A stretch of DNA of 64,000 bases from the NCBI GenBank assembly GCA_964623635.1, contig CAZUUA010000004.1, positions 82,053 through 146,052 of the forward strand. The letters run 5' to 3'. The notes beneath the pieces were generated by a model. That model saw nothing but the letters and a program-made list of their open reading frames with translations, had not been told where the DNA came from and ran no database searches. Shown piece after piece: positions 1-7,625 of this stretch. How positions within the stretch are numbered: the stretch's first letter is position 1; the number at the start of each line of letters is the position of its first letter. This DNA is from UMGS1696 sp964623635. Its GTDB lineage: Bacteria > Bacillota > Clostridia > Oscillospirales > CAG-272. Both the position numbers and the translations under genes were made by a program.

Positions 1-1
1 A

Positions 2-454
2 TACGGAGACCGCATGGTCAAGGAACAGGACGACATTGCCCCGGATCGTCGTTTCGTGGCTGACCACAACATCGCCGTACTGCAGGCTGCGCTGATCCAC
101 GCCATGACGGAATCCCACGTGGTGCCGGATGCAGCCGAACGAGCCGCCGTGCTGGAGCCTATCGTACACCAGACCCATGTGGCGGTGCAAGGTGTGATGA
201 TCCAGCTTCTGGACGCACTGCAAAAGGAAGCGCCGGTGTATTTGGACGACTATTTTCGCTCTGCGTCCCGTTCGGAGATCATTGCGAAATTTCTCTCGAT
301 CTTAGAGCTGATGAAGACCCAAACGGTAGGTCTTTCGCCGGAGCAGTGGGAATATAGCGAAAGCGGTGTTTTGCAGCTATGCTGTCATGTACCGTTGCTG
401 CTGTTGAAAATGCCGGACAAGGAACAGCTTGCGGCACTGGAAGACTATGCGTGA
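2..454 (+). CDS. scpA: Segregation and condensation protein A, C-terminal part
   Basis: ScpA is the kleisin subunit that bridges SMC heads in the bacterial condensin complex and partners with ScpB. Only the C-terminal part lies in the window: the frame is open from base 2, so the ATG at 14 is probably internal. The visible part has the helical winged-helix end typical of ScpA, with repeated acidic-hydrophobic helices and the ending MPDKEQLAALEDYA. The identification rests largely on the position directly before scpB, which is the usual Firmicute pair; the remaining sequence is too short for more. The stop codon is followed after 69 bases by scpB. Confidence 0.8.
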   Translation, partial: YGDRMVKEQDDIAPDRRFVADHNIAVLQAALIHAMTESHVVPDAAERAAVLEPIVHQTHVAVQGVMIQLLDALQKEAPVYLDDYFRSASRSEIIAKFLSILELMKTQTVGLSPEQWEYSESGVLQLCCHVPLLLLKMPDKEQLAALEDYA

Positions 455-523
455 AAGAACGTATCGTCCCATATCGGAAGGACTCTCTCTCAAAATCAAT
501 CTGTTAGAAACCAAGGAAGTATC

Positions 524-1174
524 ATGGAAGAAAATAAGCAGCTTCGGATCGAGGACATCGCCGCTTTTTCCCCGGAGAATTTTGCCATTCTGGAAGCCTG
601 TCTCTTCGCCGCCGGTCATCCGGTCACCTACGAAAAGCTGGCAGAGACCCTTTCCCTGTCCGTCTCGACCTGCCGGGAAGTGGTGGAGCAGTGGAAAACG
701 ATCTACAACAATACGGATACCCTGCCCCGTGGCATTCTCTTGGTGACCTTTCCCGACAGCTGTCAGCTTTGTACCCGGGAAGAATACGGCGATTTTATCA
801 AGGTCGCATTGGGGATCCGGCGCAACGGCAAGCTGTCTCAGTCGCTGCTGGAGGCACTGGCAGTGGTGGCCTACAACCAGCCGGTCACCAGAACCTTTGT
901 GGACACGGTGCGTGGCGTGGATTCCACATACGCCATGAATGCGCTGGTGGAAAAGGAGCTGATCGAGCCCTGTGGAAAGCTGGATGCACCCGGTCGACCC
1001 ACGCTGTATCGCACCACGCCAACATTTTTACGGGTGTTTGGACTGGGTTCCCTGCATGAGCTGCCGTCGGTGCAGGTACAAAACGAAAGCGGCGAAAAGG
1101 TAGAGATCGCACCGGACACGTCCTTTTTGGACAGCGAAGAAACCACTGCCGACACCACAGCTGCATCCGACTAA
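524..1174 (+). CDS. scpB: Segregation and condensation protein B
   Basis: ScpB is the dimeric winged-helix subunit of the SMC-ScpA-ScpB condensin complex. The 216-residue product matches the family length. Two winged-helix regions are visible: AILEACLFAAGHPVTYEKLA near residues 20-40, and the block LEALAVVAYNQPVTR around residues 107-121, which is the most conserved ScpB stretch. The later part GRPTLYRTTPTFLRVFGL matches the family's C-terminal core. The start at 524 follows an AAGGAAG ribosome-binding site. The acidic, threonine-rich tail after residue 190 is typically variable. It lies in the canonical scpA-scpB-DUF2953-ytfJ order. Confidence 0.95.
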   Translation: MEENKQLRIEDIAAFSPENFAILEACLFAAGHPVTYEKLAETLSLSVSTCREVVEQWKTIYNNTDTLPRGILLVTFPDSCQLCTREEYGDFIKVALGIRRNGKLSQSLLEALAVVAYNQPVTRTFVDTVRGVDSTYAMNALVEKELIEPCGKLDAPGRPTLYRTTPTFLRVFGLGSLHELPSVQVQNESGEKVEIAPDTSFLDSEETTADTTAASD

Positions 1175-1228
1175 GGTACCATTCCGCTGCATTCCATAGA
1201 AAGGCATCCTTTGAAAAGGAGGATCGTT

Positions 1229-1903
1229 ATGCCCTGGTATTTTTTCGTTTTGATTTTTTTACTGTTCTGGGTCCTGGTGCTGATGCTTCCTTTTCGTGTG
1301 CGCTTTCAGGTCGGTGACGGAGGGGACTTTGAAGTGCAGCTGTCGATCGGTCCCTTTGTTCTATTTCGTCTGCCGAAACCGCAAAAGCCGATAGACCTGC
1401 GGCAGTTCACCTATGCCAAGCACCAAAAACGGCTGGCTAAGGATGCGGCAAAGCAAAAGAAAAAAGAGAAAAAACCATCCACAAAACGATCTGTCAAACA
1501 GTCCTTACAGACCGGCGCCACCGAAGCCAAGAAGAAAGAGAACAAGCTTGCGGGGCTTTTGCACATGATCCGGGTCCTGTTCACGGTACTGCCGGAGCTG
1601 TATGGCACTGTCCGTTGTCAGATCTATCGATTGGTGGTCGTTGTCGGTGGCGACGATGTCGCAGACGTGGCGCTGCACTATGGCATTTTGTCCCAGTCCT
1701 TAGCGTGCCTTTTGGAATATTTGTCCCAGTCCTCGCAGCTACTGCCTACGGAACCGGAAGCACTTGTGGTACGTGCCGATTTTCTTACGCCAAAGACCAC
1801 AGTACAGGCCGACCTCTCTTTCCAGCTACGCTTGGGTACACTTTGTAAGATCTTGATCAAAGGAGCAGTCGGCTTCGCTGTAGGCAGCAAGACCAATTCA
1901 TAA
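1229..1903 (+). CDS. DUF2953 family membrane-anchored protein
   Basis: A 224-residue protein starting with one strong membrane helix (about residues 3-22, PWYFFVLIFLLFWVLVLMLP), then a soluble region with a lysine-rich low-complexity stretch (about residues 70-110) and a beta-rich C-terminal part. This is the pattern of the DUF2953 family, whose genes sit between scpB and ytfJ in many spore-forming Firmicutes. Its function is unknown; a role in sporulation is only suggested by context. The ATG at 1229 is preferred over an in-frame TTG at 1211, because AAAGGAGG at 1215-1222 lies at the right distance from 1229. Confidence 0.8.
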   Translation: MPWYFFVLIFLLFWVLVLMLPFRVRFQVGDGGDFEVQLSIGPFVLFRLPKPQKPIDLRQFTYAKHQKRLAKDAAKQKKKEKKPSTKRSVKQSLQTGATEAKKKENKLAGLLHMIRVLFTVLPELYGTVRCQIYRLVVVVGGDDVADVALHYGILSQSLACLLEYLSQSSQLLPTEPEALVVRADFLTPKTTVQADLSFQLRLGTLCKILIKGAVGFAVGSKTNS

Positions 1904-1939
1904 ACGCAATCACATCCAAAATTCATGGAGGAAAACGAT

Positions 1940-2374
1940 ATGGCAGAACCAAGTAAGCTCAACGATTTGAACAAAACCTCTCTGGACAGCATCCGATCCA
2001 TGCTGGATGTCAACACCGTCATCGGCGATCCCATCGAGACCGCAGGCGGTACCACGATCATTCCCATCTCCAAGGTATCGGTGGCCTATGCATCCGGCGG
2101 CGTGGACTATCACAAAAAAGATGCACCGGCAGACAGCAAGGCGAACACCAATTTCGGCGGTGGCGGCGGTACCGGGATCACCATGTCGCCGGTGGGCTTT
2201 TTGGTGATCGGCAGAGACGGCAATGTAAATATGCTGAACGTAAACAATCCGACCGCCGTTGCCAACGATCCGGTGTCCTCGGTGATCAACCTGATCGAGC
2301 GTTCGCCGGATCTGCTCGAACGGGTCAAGGAAGTTTTTGCCAAGAAGGACAACCCCAAAGAGGAACAGATCTGA
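1940..2374 (+). CDS. ytfJ: GerW/YtfJ family sporulation protein
   Basis: A 144-residue member of the YtfJ (GerW) family, which accumulates in the spore and is needed for normal germination in Bacillus. The family core is visible: an N-terminal region with VIGDPIETAGGTTIIPISKVSVAYASGG around residues 32-58, a glycine-rich loop FGGGGGTGITMSPVGFLVI around 75-95, and a helical end DLLERVKEVF. I place the start at 1940 because the upstream in-frame ATG at 1925 overlaps the GGAGG ribosome-binding site itself. It follows DUF2953 by 36 bases, in the conserved sporulation-linked order. Confidence 0.93.
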   Translation: MAEPSKLNDLNKTSLDSIRSMLDVNTVIGDPIETAGGTTIIPISKVSVAYASGGVDYHKKDAPADSKANTNFGGGGGTGITMSPVGFLVIGRDGNVNMLNVNNPTAVANDPVSSVINLIERSPDLLERVKEVFAKKDNPKEEQI

Positions 2375-2466
2375 CCGTTTTTGCCAGCACTGCCAATAGC
2401 ATCGCTGTATGAACCGGCTATCCGAAAGACATACTATCCTATGAAATTATGTTTTCGGAGGTATGT

Positions 2467-3564
2467 ATGCGCTTTCTTTCCTCATGTTTGTTATGCACAT
2501 GGTTGCTTTCCTGTATGGTCGTTCCCACCTTTGCAGCGGAACCGGCGGTGTCTGCCCATGCGGCTGTGCTGTTGGAAGCTGCCAGTGGAGATATTCTCTT
2601 GGCACGCAACGGTACCGAACGACTGCCCATGGCAAGCACCACCAAGATCATGACTGCCCTTGTGGCACTGCAAAAAGCCGAAGACCTGCAGCGTTCCTAT
2701 GCCATTCCGGCAGAAGCGGTGGGCGTTGAAGGCTCGTCGATCTATCTGCAAGCCGGTGAGCATCTGACACTGGAGGAGCTTCTCTATGCAGTGATGCTGG
2801 AAAGTGCCAACGATGCAGCAACGGCCGTGGCGATCTTGGTCAGCGGCAGTGTGGAAAACTTTGCGGCAGAGATGAATGCCATGGCAAACGAATTGGGACT
2901 GACCGACACCCATTTCACCAATCCCCATGGGCTGGACGATCCGGCCCATTACACCACGGCGCAGGATCTGGCAAAGCTCTCTGCCTATGCCCTGAACGAC
3001 CCCACCTTTGCCCGGATCGTCTCGACAACTCGGTATACCATACCCCTGCGGGATGGCGAAGGTACCCGTGTGCTGGTGAACCACAACCGGCTGCTGCGGC
3101 ATTACGACGACGTGATCGGCGTGAAGACCGGCTTCACCAAACAGAGCGGTCGTTGTCTGGTTTCGGCAGCGGAAAGAGACGGGGTACGACTGGTGGCAGT
3201 GACGCTGGATGCGCCGGACGACTGGCAGGATCATCGTGCCCTTTTGGATTATGGCTTTACCCAATACGAAGCCGTAACGCTTGCTGCACCTGGGGAGATA
3301 TCGGTCACCCTGCCCTGTGTCGGTGGGGAGCTGACTGCCGTGAACACCGCAGGACTGACCATGGTGCTGCCGGTAGGAACCACGATCACGCAGACGACAG
3401 AGAGCCGTGGACATTGGTTTGCACCCATCGAATGCGGACAAATGGTGGGTTACGTGCGCTTTTTTGCCGATGGTACAGAAATTGGTGTACTGCCCCTGTA
3501 TGCCGCCGACGCTGTAGCTGCGCCTGCCAAGGAACCGGGACTGTTGGAACGGATATTTAAGTAA
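2467..3564 (+). CDS. dacF: D-alanyl-D-alanine carboxypeptidase (DacF/DacB type)
   Basis: A low-molecular-weight penicillin-binding protein of peptidase family S11 that trims the terminal D-alanine from peptidoglycan stem peptides. The 365-residue product has a Sec signal peptide (about residues 1-23, ending TFAA). All three active-site motifs are visible: SxxK as STTK near residues 57-60, SxN as SAN near 115, and KTG near 220 (VKTGFTKQSG). A smaller beta domain and a C-terminal region typical of PBP5-type enzymes follow. Start chosen at 2467 behind CGGAGG. Its place between ytfJ and rluB is the standard arrangement, which favours a DacB/DacF-type sporulation-linked enzyme; the exact subtype is uncertain. 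Confidence 0.93.
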   Translation: MRFLSSCLLCTWLLSCMVVPTFAAEPAVSAHAAVLLEAASGDILLARNGTERLPMASTTKIMTALVALQKAEDLQRSYAIPAEAVGVEGSSIYLQAGEHLTLEELLYAVMLESANDAATAVAILVSGSVENFAAEMNAMANELGLTDTHFTNPHGLDDPAHYTTAQDLAKLSAYALNDPTFARIVSTTRYTIPLRDGEGTRVLVNHNRLLRHYDDVIGVKTGFTKQSGRCLVSAAERDGVRLVAVTLDAPDDWQDHRALLDYGFTQYEAVTLAAPGEISVTLPCVGGELTAVNTAGLTMVLPVGTTITQTTESRGHWFAPIECGQMVGYVRFFADGTEIGVLPLYAADAVAAPAKEPGLLERIFK

Positions 3565-3614
3565 ACGCTGATCAACTCGACTTTTAGTAAAATTACTGGT
3601 ACAAGGATATACCC

Positions 3615-4361
3615 ATGACAGAAGAAATTCGACTACAAAAATACCTCAGCGACTGTGGCGTTTTGTCCCGGCGTGCTGCAGAAGAAGAGATCAAGGCCGG
3701 CCGTGTCACCGTCAATGGAGAGACCGCCGTGCTGGGACAAAAGGTGGATCCGATGCACGACATTGTGTGTCTGGGCAAAAAACGGATCTGTATGCCGCTG
3801 GTCCACGGAAAACGGGAGTACACCTACATCCTGCTGAACAAGCCGGTGGGGTATGTGACGACCCTTTCCGATGACAAGGGACGTCCATCCATTGCGGAGC
3901 TGCTGACCGGTGTCAAAAAGCGGCTGTATCCGGTGGGACGACTGGATATGTATTCCGACGGGTTGCTGCTGTGCACCGACGACGGCGACCTGACCAACAA
4001 GCTGACCCATCCGTCCCATTCTGTGGACAAGGTGTATTTGGCTACCATACACGGCCAGTTAAATCCAAGTGAGATCAAGGCACTGGGTGAGCCTATCGAC
4101 ATCGATGGACGGATGACCCGACCGGTGGAGACGAAGAAGATCGCTGAATGCATCTGCCAGAACCGGCCGGCTACGGTGGTGCAGTTCACGTTGTATGAAG
4201 GACGAAACCGACAGATCCGCCGGATGTGCGAGGCTCACGACTGCAAGGTGCTATCCCTGACCCGAATCCGCATGGGCAAGCTGGATCTGGGGATTCTACC
4301 GGCCGGCAAGTGGCGGTATCTGACCGAGGACGAGATCGCCTATCTCAAGGACATTCAATAA
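3615..4361 (+). CDS. rluB: Pseudouridine synthase of the RsuA/RluB family
   Basis: Converts a uridine in rRNA to pseudouridine. The 248-residue protein begins with an S4 RNA-binding domain (RLQKYLSDCGVLSRRAAEEEIKAGRVTVNG, about residues 6-35). The catalytic domain contains the signature GRLDMYSDGLLLCTDDGDL, where the aspartate after RL is the nucleophile. The later motif EGRNRQIRRMCEA is the second RsuA-family signature. Position after scpB-ytfJ-dac is the usual Firmicute location of rluB (23S rRNA U2605), so RluB is preferred over RsuA, but sequence alone does not fix the target. Confidence 0.93.
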   Translation: MTEEIRLQKYLSDCGVLSRRAAEEEIKAGRVTVNGETAVLGQKVDPMHDIVCLGKKRICMPLVHGKREYTYILLNKPVGYVTTLSDDKGRPSIAELLTGVKKRLYPVGRLDMYSDGLLLCTDDGDLTNKLTHPSHSVDKVYLATIHGQLNPSEIKALGEPIDIDGRMTRPVETKKIAECICQNRPATVVQFTLYEGRNRQIRRMCEAHDCKVLSLTRIRMGKLDLGILPAGKWRYLTEDEIAYLKDIQ

Positions 4362-4375
4362 GAGGACGTATAGTT

Positions 4376-4822
4376 ATGTTTGTAATTCGACCGATCGACG
4401 ATAAAGCGGTGCAGGAAGCCCTGTGCGAAGCCTGTGCCTGTCCCTATCTGGCAGAGGATTTTGCCTACTTTGCGGCAGACCTGAACGAAGACGGCACCAA
4501 GATCACCGGGATACTGGGTATGTGTCAGTTTGCGCTCCGGGAAGACTGTGGTATCCTCCACCAGCTCACGCCCTTTCCGGGTACCTTTGATGAAGAAGTC
4601 ATGACCATCATGGTGCGCACTGCCATGGAATTTACCCATCGCTGCGGCTGTGCTGCCATGGTGCTGGACGAAAACGCCATGGACGCTGCCTTTGCGGAAA
4701 AGATTGGCTTCCGTAAGACAGAGGATGGGCAATACCGGATCGATCTGGTGACATTTTTTAAGTCTCCCTGTGGCTATCAGGCACGGCTGGAAAAAGAGCA
4801 AAAAGAGCGGAACGACAAATGA
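4376..4822 (+). CDS. GNAT-like protein of unknown substrate
   Basis: A 148-residue protein with the length and layout of a GNAT acetyltransferase: N-terminal MFVIRPIDD, a central strand region DGTKITGILGMCQF, and near the end a helix-strand AAFAEKIGFRKTEDGQYRIDL that resembles the usual GNAT ending in which a phrase like EKxGF precedes the last strands. The classical acetyl-CoA loop (Q/RxxGxG/A) is not clear, so activity is unproven. The start at 4376 lies 12 bases after rluB. Its stop overlaps the start of glycerate kinase (ATGA), implying translational coupling. Confidence 0.55.
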   Translation: MFVIRPIDDKAVQEALCEACACPYLAEDFAYFAADLNEDGTKITGILGMCQFALREDCGILHQLTPFPGTFDEEVMTIMVRTAMEFTHRCGCAAMVLDENAMDAAFAEKIGFRKTEDGQYRIDLVTFFKSPCGYQARLEKEQKERNDK

Positions 4823-5967
4823 AAGACAAAATTTTGATCCTGCCCGATTCCTTCAAAGGGTCTTTGTCTGCCATCGAAGTGGGACACGCTATGGCAGCCG
4901 GTGTACAGCGTGCCTTGGCAGAGACAAACAAACCGTTTGCCGTACAGGTCTATCCGGCGGCGGACGGTGGAGAAGGCACGGCAGAAGCGCTGTGTGCGGC
5001 ACTACACGGACAGACCGACACGATAGCCACAGTGGATCCGTTTTTGGCACCCACGGATGGGACGTATGCACGACTGTCTACGGATACGGCGGTCTTCGAT
5101 ATGGCGACCTGCTGTGGACTGGGACTGGCCCGGCAGCACGGACTGGATCCCCTGCGTGCGTCTACCTTTGGTGTAGGCAAAATGATTGGCGGACTGATCG
5201 ACCGTGGCTTCCGGCGGATCTTAGTAGGACTGGGTGGCAGCGGTACCAATGACGGCGGTATCGGTGCGCTTTCTGCCTTGGGTGCCCGGTTCACCGATGC
5301 GGATGGCGCGCGCTTGGATGCCGGCATGGGTGGACAGGTGCTTTCTGCCATTGGGGATATCGATCTGTCTGCGGTGCAAGAAAGGCTTTGTGGGATCGAG
5401 CTGGTGCTGCTCTACGATGTGGCGGTACCGCTGACCGGAGAAGTCGGTGCTACAAAAATGTTCGGTAGACAAAAAGGTGCCACCGATGCGGATATCGACC
5501 GATTGGAAGCCGGGATGCTGCAATACGCCGCTTGCATACGGGAACGCTATGGTTCTGTGCCGGATGCCGATGGGACCGGAGCTGCCGGTGGACTGGGCTG
5601 TGGACTGCGCCTGGCCGGCGGGAAGCTTTACCACGGCGCATCCTATGTACTGGACACGCTGTGCATTCCGGCTCTGCTTGGGGAAACCGCACTGGTGTTC
5701 ACCGGCGAAGGCAAGACGGATGCACAGACTGCAAAAGGAAAGCTGCCCTGCACCGTTGCCCGGTATGCCAAGACGGCCGATGTTCCCTGTATCGACATTT
5801 GCGGACAGGCCGAACCGGTGGATGCACTGTACACGTGTGGCATGACCCGGATCGTGCCGCTGGTACAGAATGGGATCACGCCGGAGGTGGCTATGGCACA
5901 TACGGCTGCGCTATTGGAAGAAACAGCGTACCGGCAAGTACAGCTATGGCTGAAAGAACAAGCATAA
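4819..5967 (+). CDS. Glycerate kinase (GarK/GlxK family)
   Basis: Phosphorylates glycerate using ATP, linking glycerate and glyoxylate metabolism to glycolysis. The 382-residue product has the family N-terminus ILILPDSFKGSLSA, then PAADGGEGTAEAL, the glycine-rich segment LVGLGGSGTNDGGIGALSALGARF near residues 135-158, and FTGEGKTDAQTAKGK near 295-310, all hallmarks of the type I glycerate kinase fold. The product isomer (2- or 3-phosphoglycerate) cannot be read from sequence; most relatives make 2-phosphoglycerate. The start overlaps the preceding GNAT-like gene by four bases and an intrinsic terminator follows directly. Confidence 0.95.
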   Translation: MKDKILILPDSFKGSLSAIEVGHAMAAGVQRALAETNKPFAVQVYPAADGGEGTAEALCAALHGQTDTIATVDPFLAPTDGTYARLSTDTAVFDMATCCGLGLARQHGLDPLRASTFGVGKMIGGLIDRGFRRILVGLGGSGTNDGGIGALSALGARFTDADGARLDAGMGGQVLSAIGDIDLSAVQERLCGIELVLLYDVAVPLTGEVGATKMFGRQKGATDADIDRLEAGMLQYAACIRERYGSVPDADGTGAAGGLGCGLRLAGGKLYHGASYVLDTLCIPALLGETALVFTGEGKTDAQTAKGKLPCTVARYAKTADVPCIDICGQAEPVDALYTCGMTRIVPLVQNGITPEVAMAHTAALLEETAYRQVQLWLKEQA

Positions 5968-5968
5968 C

Positions 5969-6009
5969 AAAAGCTATCCTATGAAGCTTTCTTCACAGGA
6001 TAGCTTTTT
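5969..6009. terminator. Bidirectional intrinsic terminator
   Basis: An 11-base stem AAAGCTATCCT with AGGATAGCTTT, followed by a T-run. It lies between the convergent glycerate kinase gene and the FliB-like gene, and its A/T flanks let it work for both strands. Confidence 0.9.
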
Positions 6010-6023
6010 ATTGTCGTTTTGTT

Positions 6024-7205
6024 TTACAGGCGCATGATACTGATCAGATCCCTTGCCGTAGCACAGCCGACACTTTTCAGCATCAGTGCTGCATACCGGT
6101 CAAAGGAGGTGTGTTCGATGAGGCGGAACAGTGCGGCACAGGTGTCCACCAAATCGTCCTCCAAGTCGCTGTCTGCCATGCAGCCTATGGTCAGGAAGCG
6201 CAGTAGAATATAGACAGCGCACAGTGCCGTGTATTCCTGGGGCAGACTCTCCGGTCGATCCTGGAACGGAAACTGGGCAAAAAACATATGGTTCACCAAC
6301 AGATGCTCAAAGAAGGTTTCCCAATCCGGAAAGGTCGTTTCCAAATGGGACTTGGCAGTCTGGTATTTCTCCATGGCATTGTCTTCGGCGAAGTACGCAA
6401 GTGCTCTTTCCCCATAGTCCTGGATGCTGTTGTGTCGTGCGTCCAATAGGGCTGTCAACTTTTCGGCGATCCACAGACCGGCCTGTAGATCGTCGGCAGT
6501 TTGTGGCTCTATCGACTGTGTCTCTTGCTCTGGGTGGGTCTGCAGCAGTGCTTCCAGTGCCGCTTTGTCGCCGCCGTGCATCACGTTGTCCACACGCTCG
6601 ACCTGTTTCCCCAACAGCAGCATACGCTCCGACAGCGGCAGCCTACGATCCTGCAAAAGCCGGATACAGTACAGACGGATCTCCCAATCCTTCCCCATGG
6701 TGGGAAACTGGATATTGCACTCTTCCAGATGCGGCGGCAGTGATAGACAGAACGTCTTTTCCACAAAGGTGATGGGTTCCTTTCTGTGCAGCAGCAGCTC
6801 GACAACGGCTTCACAGCTGGCGGCACAGGAGCACTCCAGATGGCCGTTTTCCAGTCGGATACCTCTGGGGTACAGTCGACAAATGTCCGGCTGATAAGCT
6901 TCGCCTACGTCGGCATGGAGTGCGCATCGGCCATCCTCCATACGAAGCGGACAGTTGCCGTCGTAGCGTGGGGAAAACTGGGCATAATGTTCCGGGCTGG
7001 GATTGTCTGCCAGATGCATACCACCATCCAACCGGCGACGCAGATCGGGAGAGCAGTCCAGTCCCAACAGATCAAAATAGTTTTGGAGCGTGATGGAGAT
7101 TGGCCAGCCCTGACAGCAGGCATTGCGGCAGGTACCGATCTTGCAGGAGAAATACGGAAAATAGTCCGGCACACGAAATAGGTGTTCTTGGTGTTCTTCA
7201 CTCAT
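6024..7205 (-). CDS. FliB/YkgJ-type cysteine-cluster protein (lysine-N-methylase family)
   Basis: A 393-residue protein of the family annotated as flagellin lysine-N-methylase (FliB), which carries a YkgJ-type zinc or iron-sulfur cysteine cluster. The N-terminal part shows FSCKIGTCRNACCQGWPISI (about residues 18-37), then CPLRMEDGRCALHADVGEAYQPDICRLYPR, and CSCAASCEAVVELLL, giving the typical spaced cysteines. No flagellar gene is in the window, and many gut Clostridia without flagella have this family, so the substrate is open. The start at 7205 is used because the family begins near EHLFRVPDYFPYFSCKIG; a further-upstream frame extension lacks a ribosome-binding site. A good promoter lies at 7255-7283. 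Confidence 0.8.
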   Translation of the reverse strand: MSEEHQEHLFRVPDYFPYFSCKIGTCRNACCQGWPISITLQNYFDLLGLDCSPDLRRRLDGGMHLADNPSPEHYAQFSPRYDGNCPLRMEDGRCALHADVGEAYQPDICRLYPRGIRLENGHLECSCAASCEAVVELLLHRKEPITFVEKTFCLSLPPHLEECNIQFPTMGKDWEIRLYCIRLLQDRRLPLSERMLLLGKQVERVDNVMHGGDKAALEALLQTHPEQETQSIEPQTADDLQAGLWIAEKLTALLDARHNSIQDYGERALAYFAEDNAMEKYQTAKSHLETTFPDWETFFEHLLVNHMFFAQFPFQDRPESLPQEYTALCAVYILLRFLTIGCMADSDLEDDLVDTCAALFRLIEHTSFDRYAALMLKSVGCATARDLISIMRL

Positions 7206-7254
7206 AAAAAACTCCGGTTGCACAAAGCGTAGGATAGATTTTTTTGCGAGAGTA

Positions 7255-7283
7255 ATTATACCAGAAAACCGGATAAATTGCAA
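7255..7283 (-). promoter_or_regulatory. Promoter of the FliB-like gene
   Basis: On the minus strand TTGCAA (7283-7278), a 17-base spacer and TATAAT (7260-7255) make a near-consensus sigma-A promoter, 50 bases upstream of the start at 7205. Confidence 0.8.
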
Positions 7284-7307
7284 TATCCCATGTATAATTT
7301 TCTGTTT

Positions 7308-7323
7308 TGCATATATTTATGCA
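7308..7323. promoter_or_regulatory. 16-bp palindrome, possible operator
   Basis: TGCATA-TATT-TATGCA is a perfect inverted repeat in the divergent region between the FliB-like gene and glnN, just upstream of the FliB-like promoter. It could be a regulator site; nothing else ties it to a protein. The rest of 7206-7625 holds the two promoters and the glnN leader; no further gene is seen in it. Confidence 0.35.
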
Positions 7324-7478
7324 GGTTTTCCAGGTTTTGGTATGTGAATTTTGAAAGGGCACAGCTGCTCCGGTTTTCGCCTGCTTTTTCCCCATACAAA
7401 AAAATCAACAAGCACCTCTCTCTTAGAAAATGCGGACTTGTCCAAATTGGGGAAAGTGTGGTTTTTCGTACAAGAAGC

Positions 7479-7508
7479 TTGACAATTCGACACATTCAGT
7501 GGTATAAT
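7479..7508 (+). promoter_or_regulatory. Promoter of glnN
   Basis: TTGACA (7479-7484), an 18-base spacer and TATAAT (7503-7508). Transcription should begin near 7515, giving a leader of about 110 bases before glnN. Confidence 0.9.
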
Positions 7509-7517
7509 GTAGTGGTA

Positions 7518-7555
7518 AGCGGCATAGGCACCGGTTCATCTACGTGTCGGCCGCT
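7518..7555 (+). other. Stem-loop in the glnN leader
   Basis: AGCGGC (7518-7523) pairs with GCCGCT (7550-7555), with an inner helix GGCAC/GTGTC and a 12-base loop. It begins a few bases after the predicted transcription start. No terminator accompanies it, so it may affect RNA stability or translation rather than attenuation. Confidence 0.45.
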
Positions 7556-7625
7556 GTCTTTGCTTTTTGCACTGCACGCTACTCGATTTCTATAAACCAT
7601 CCGTCACACCGGAAGGAGGAGCTTT

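Noticed and set aside
2491..3441. Long open frame (316 codons) on the minus strand
   Set aside because: It is the antisense of the D-Ala-D-Ala carboxypeptidase gene, which has a signal peptide and all active-site motifs; the antisense product is rich in His, Cys and Gln and has no start signal.
7515..7625. Possible glutamine riboswitch (glnA RNA) because of GGTTCATC in the glnN leader
   Set aside because: Only a short similarity; the expected junction and second conserved block are not recognisable, and that RNA class is mainly cyanobacterial and marine.
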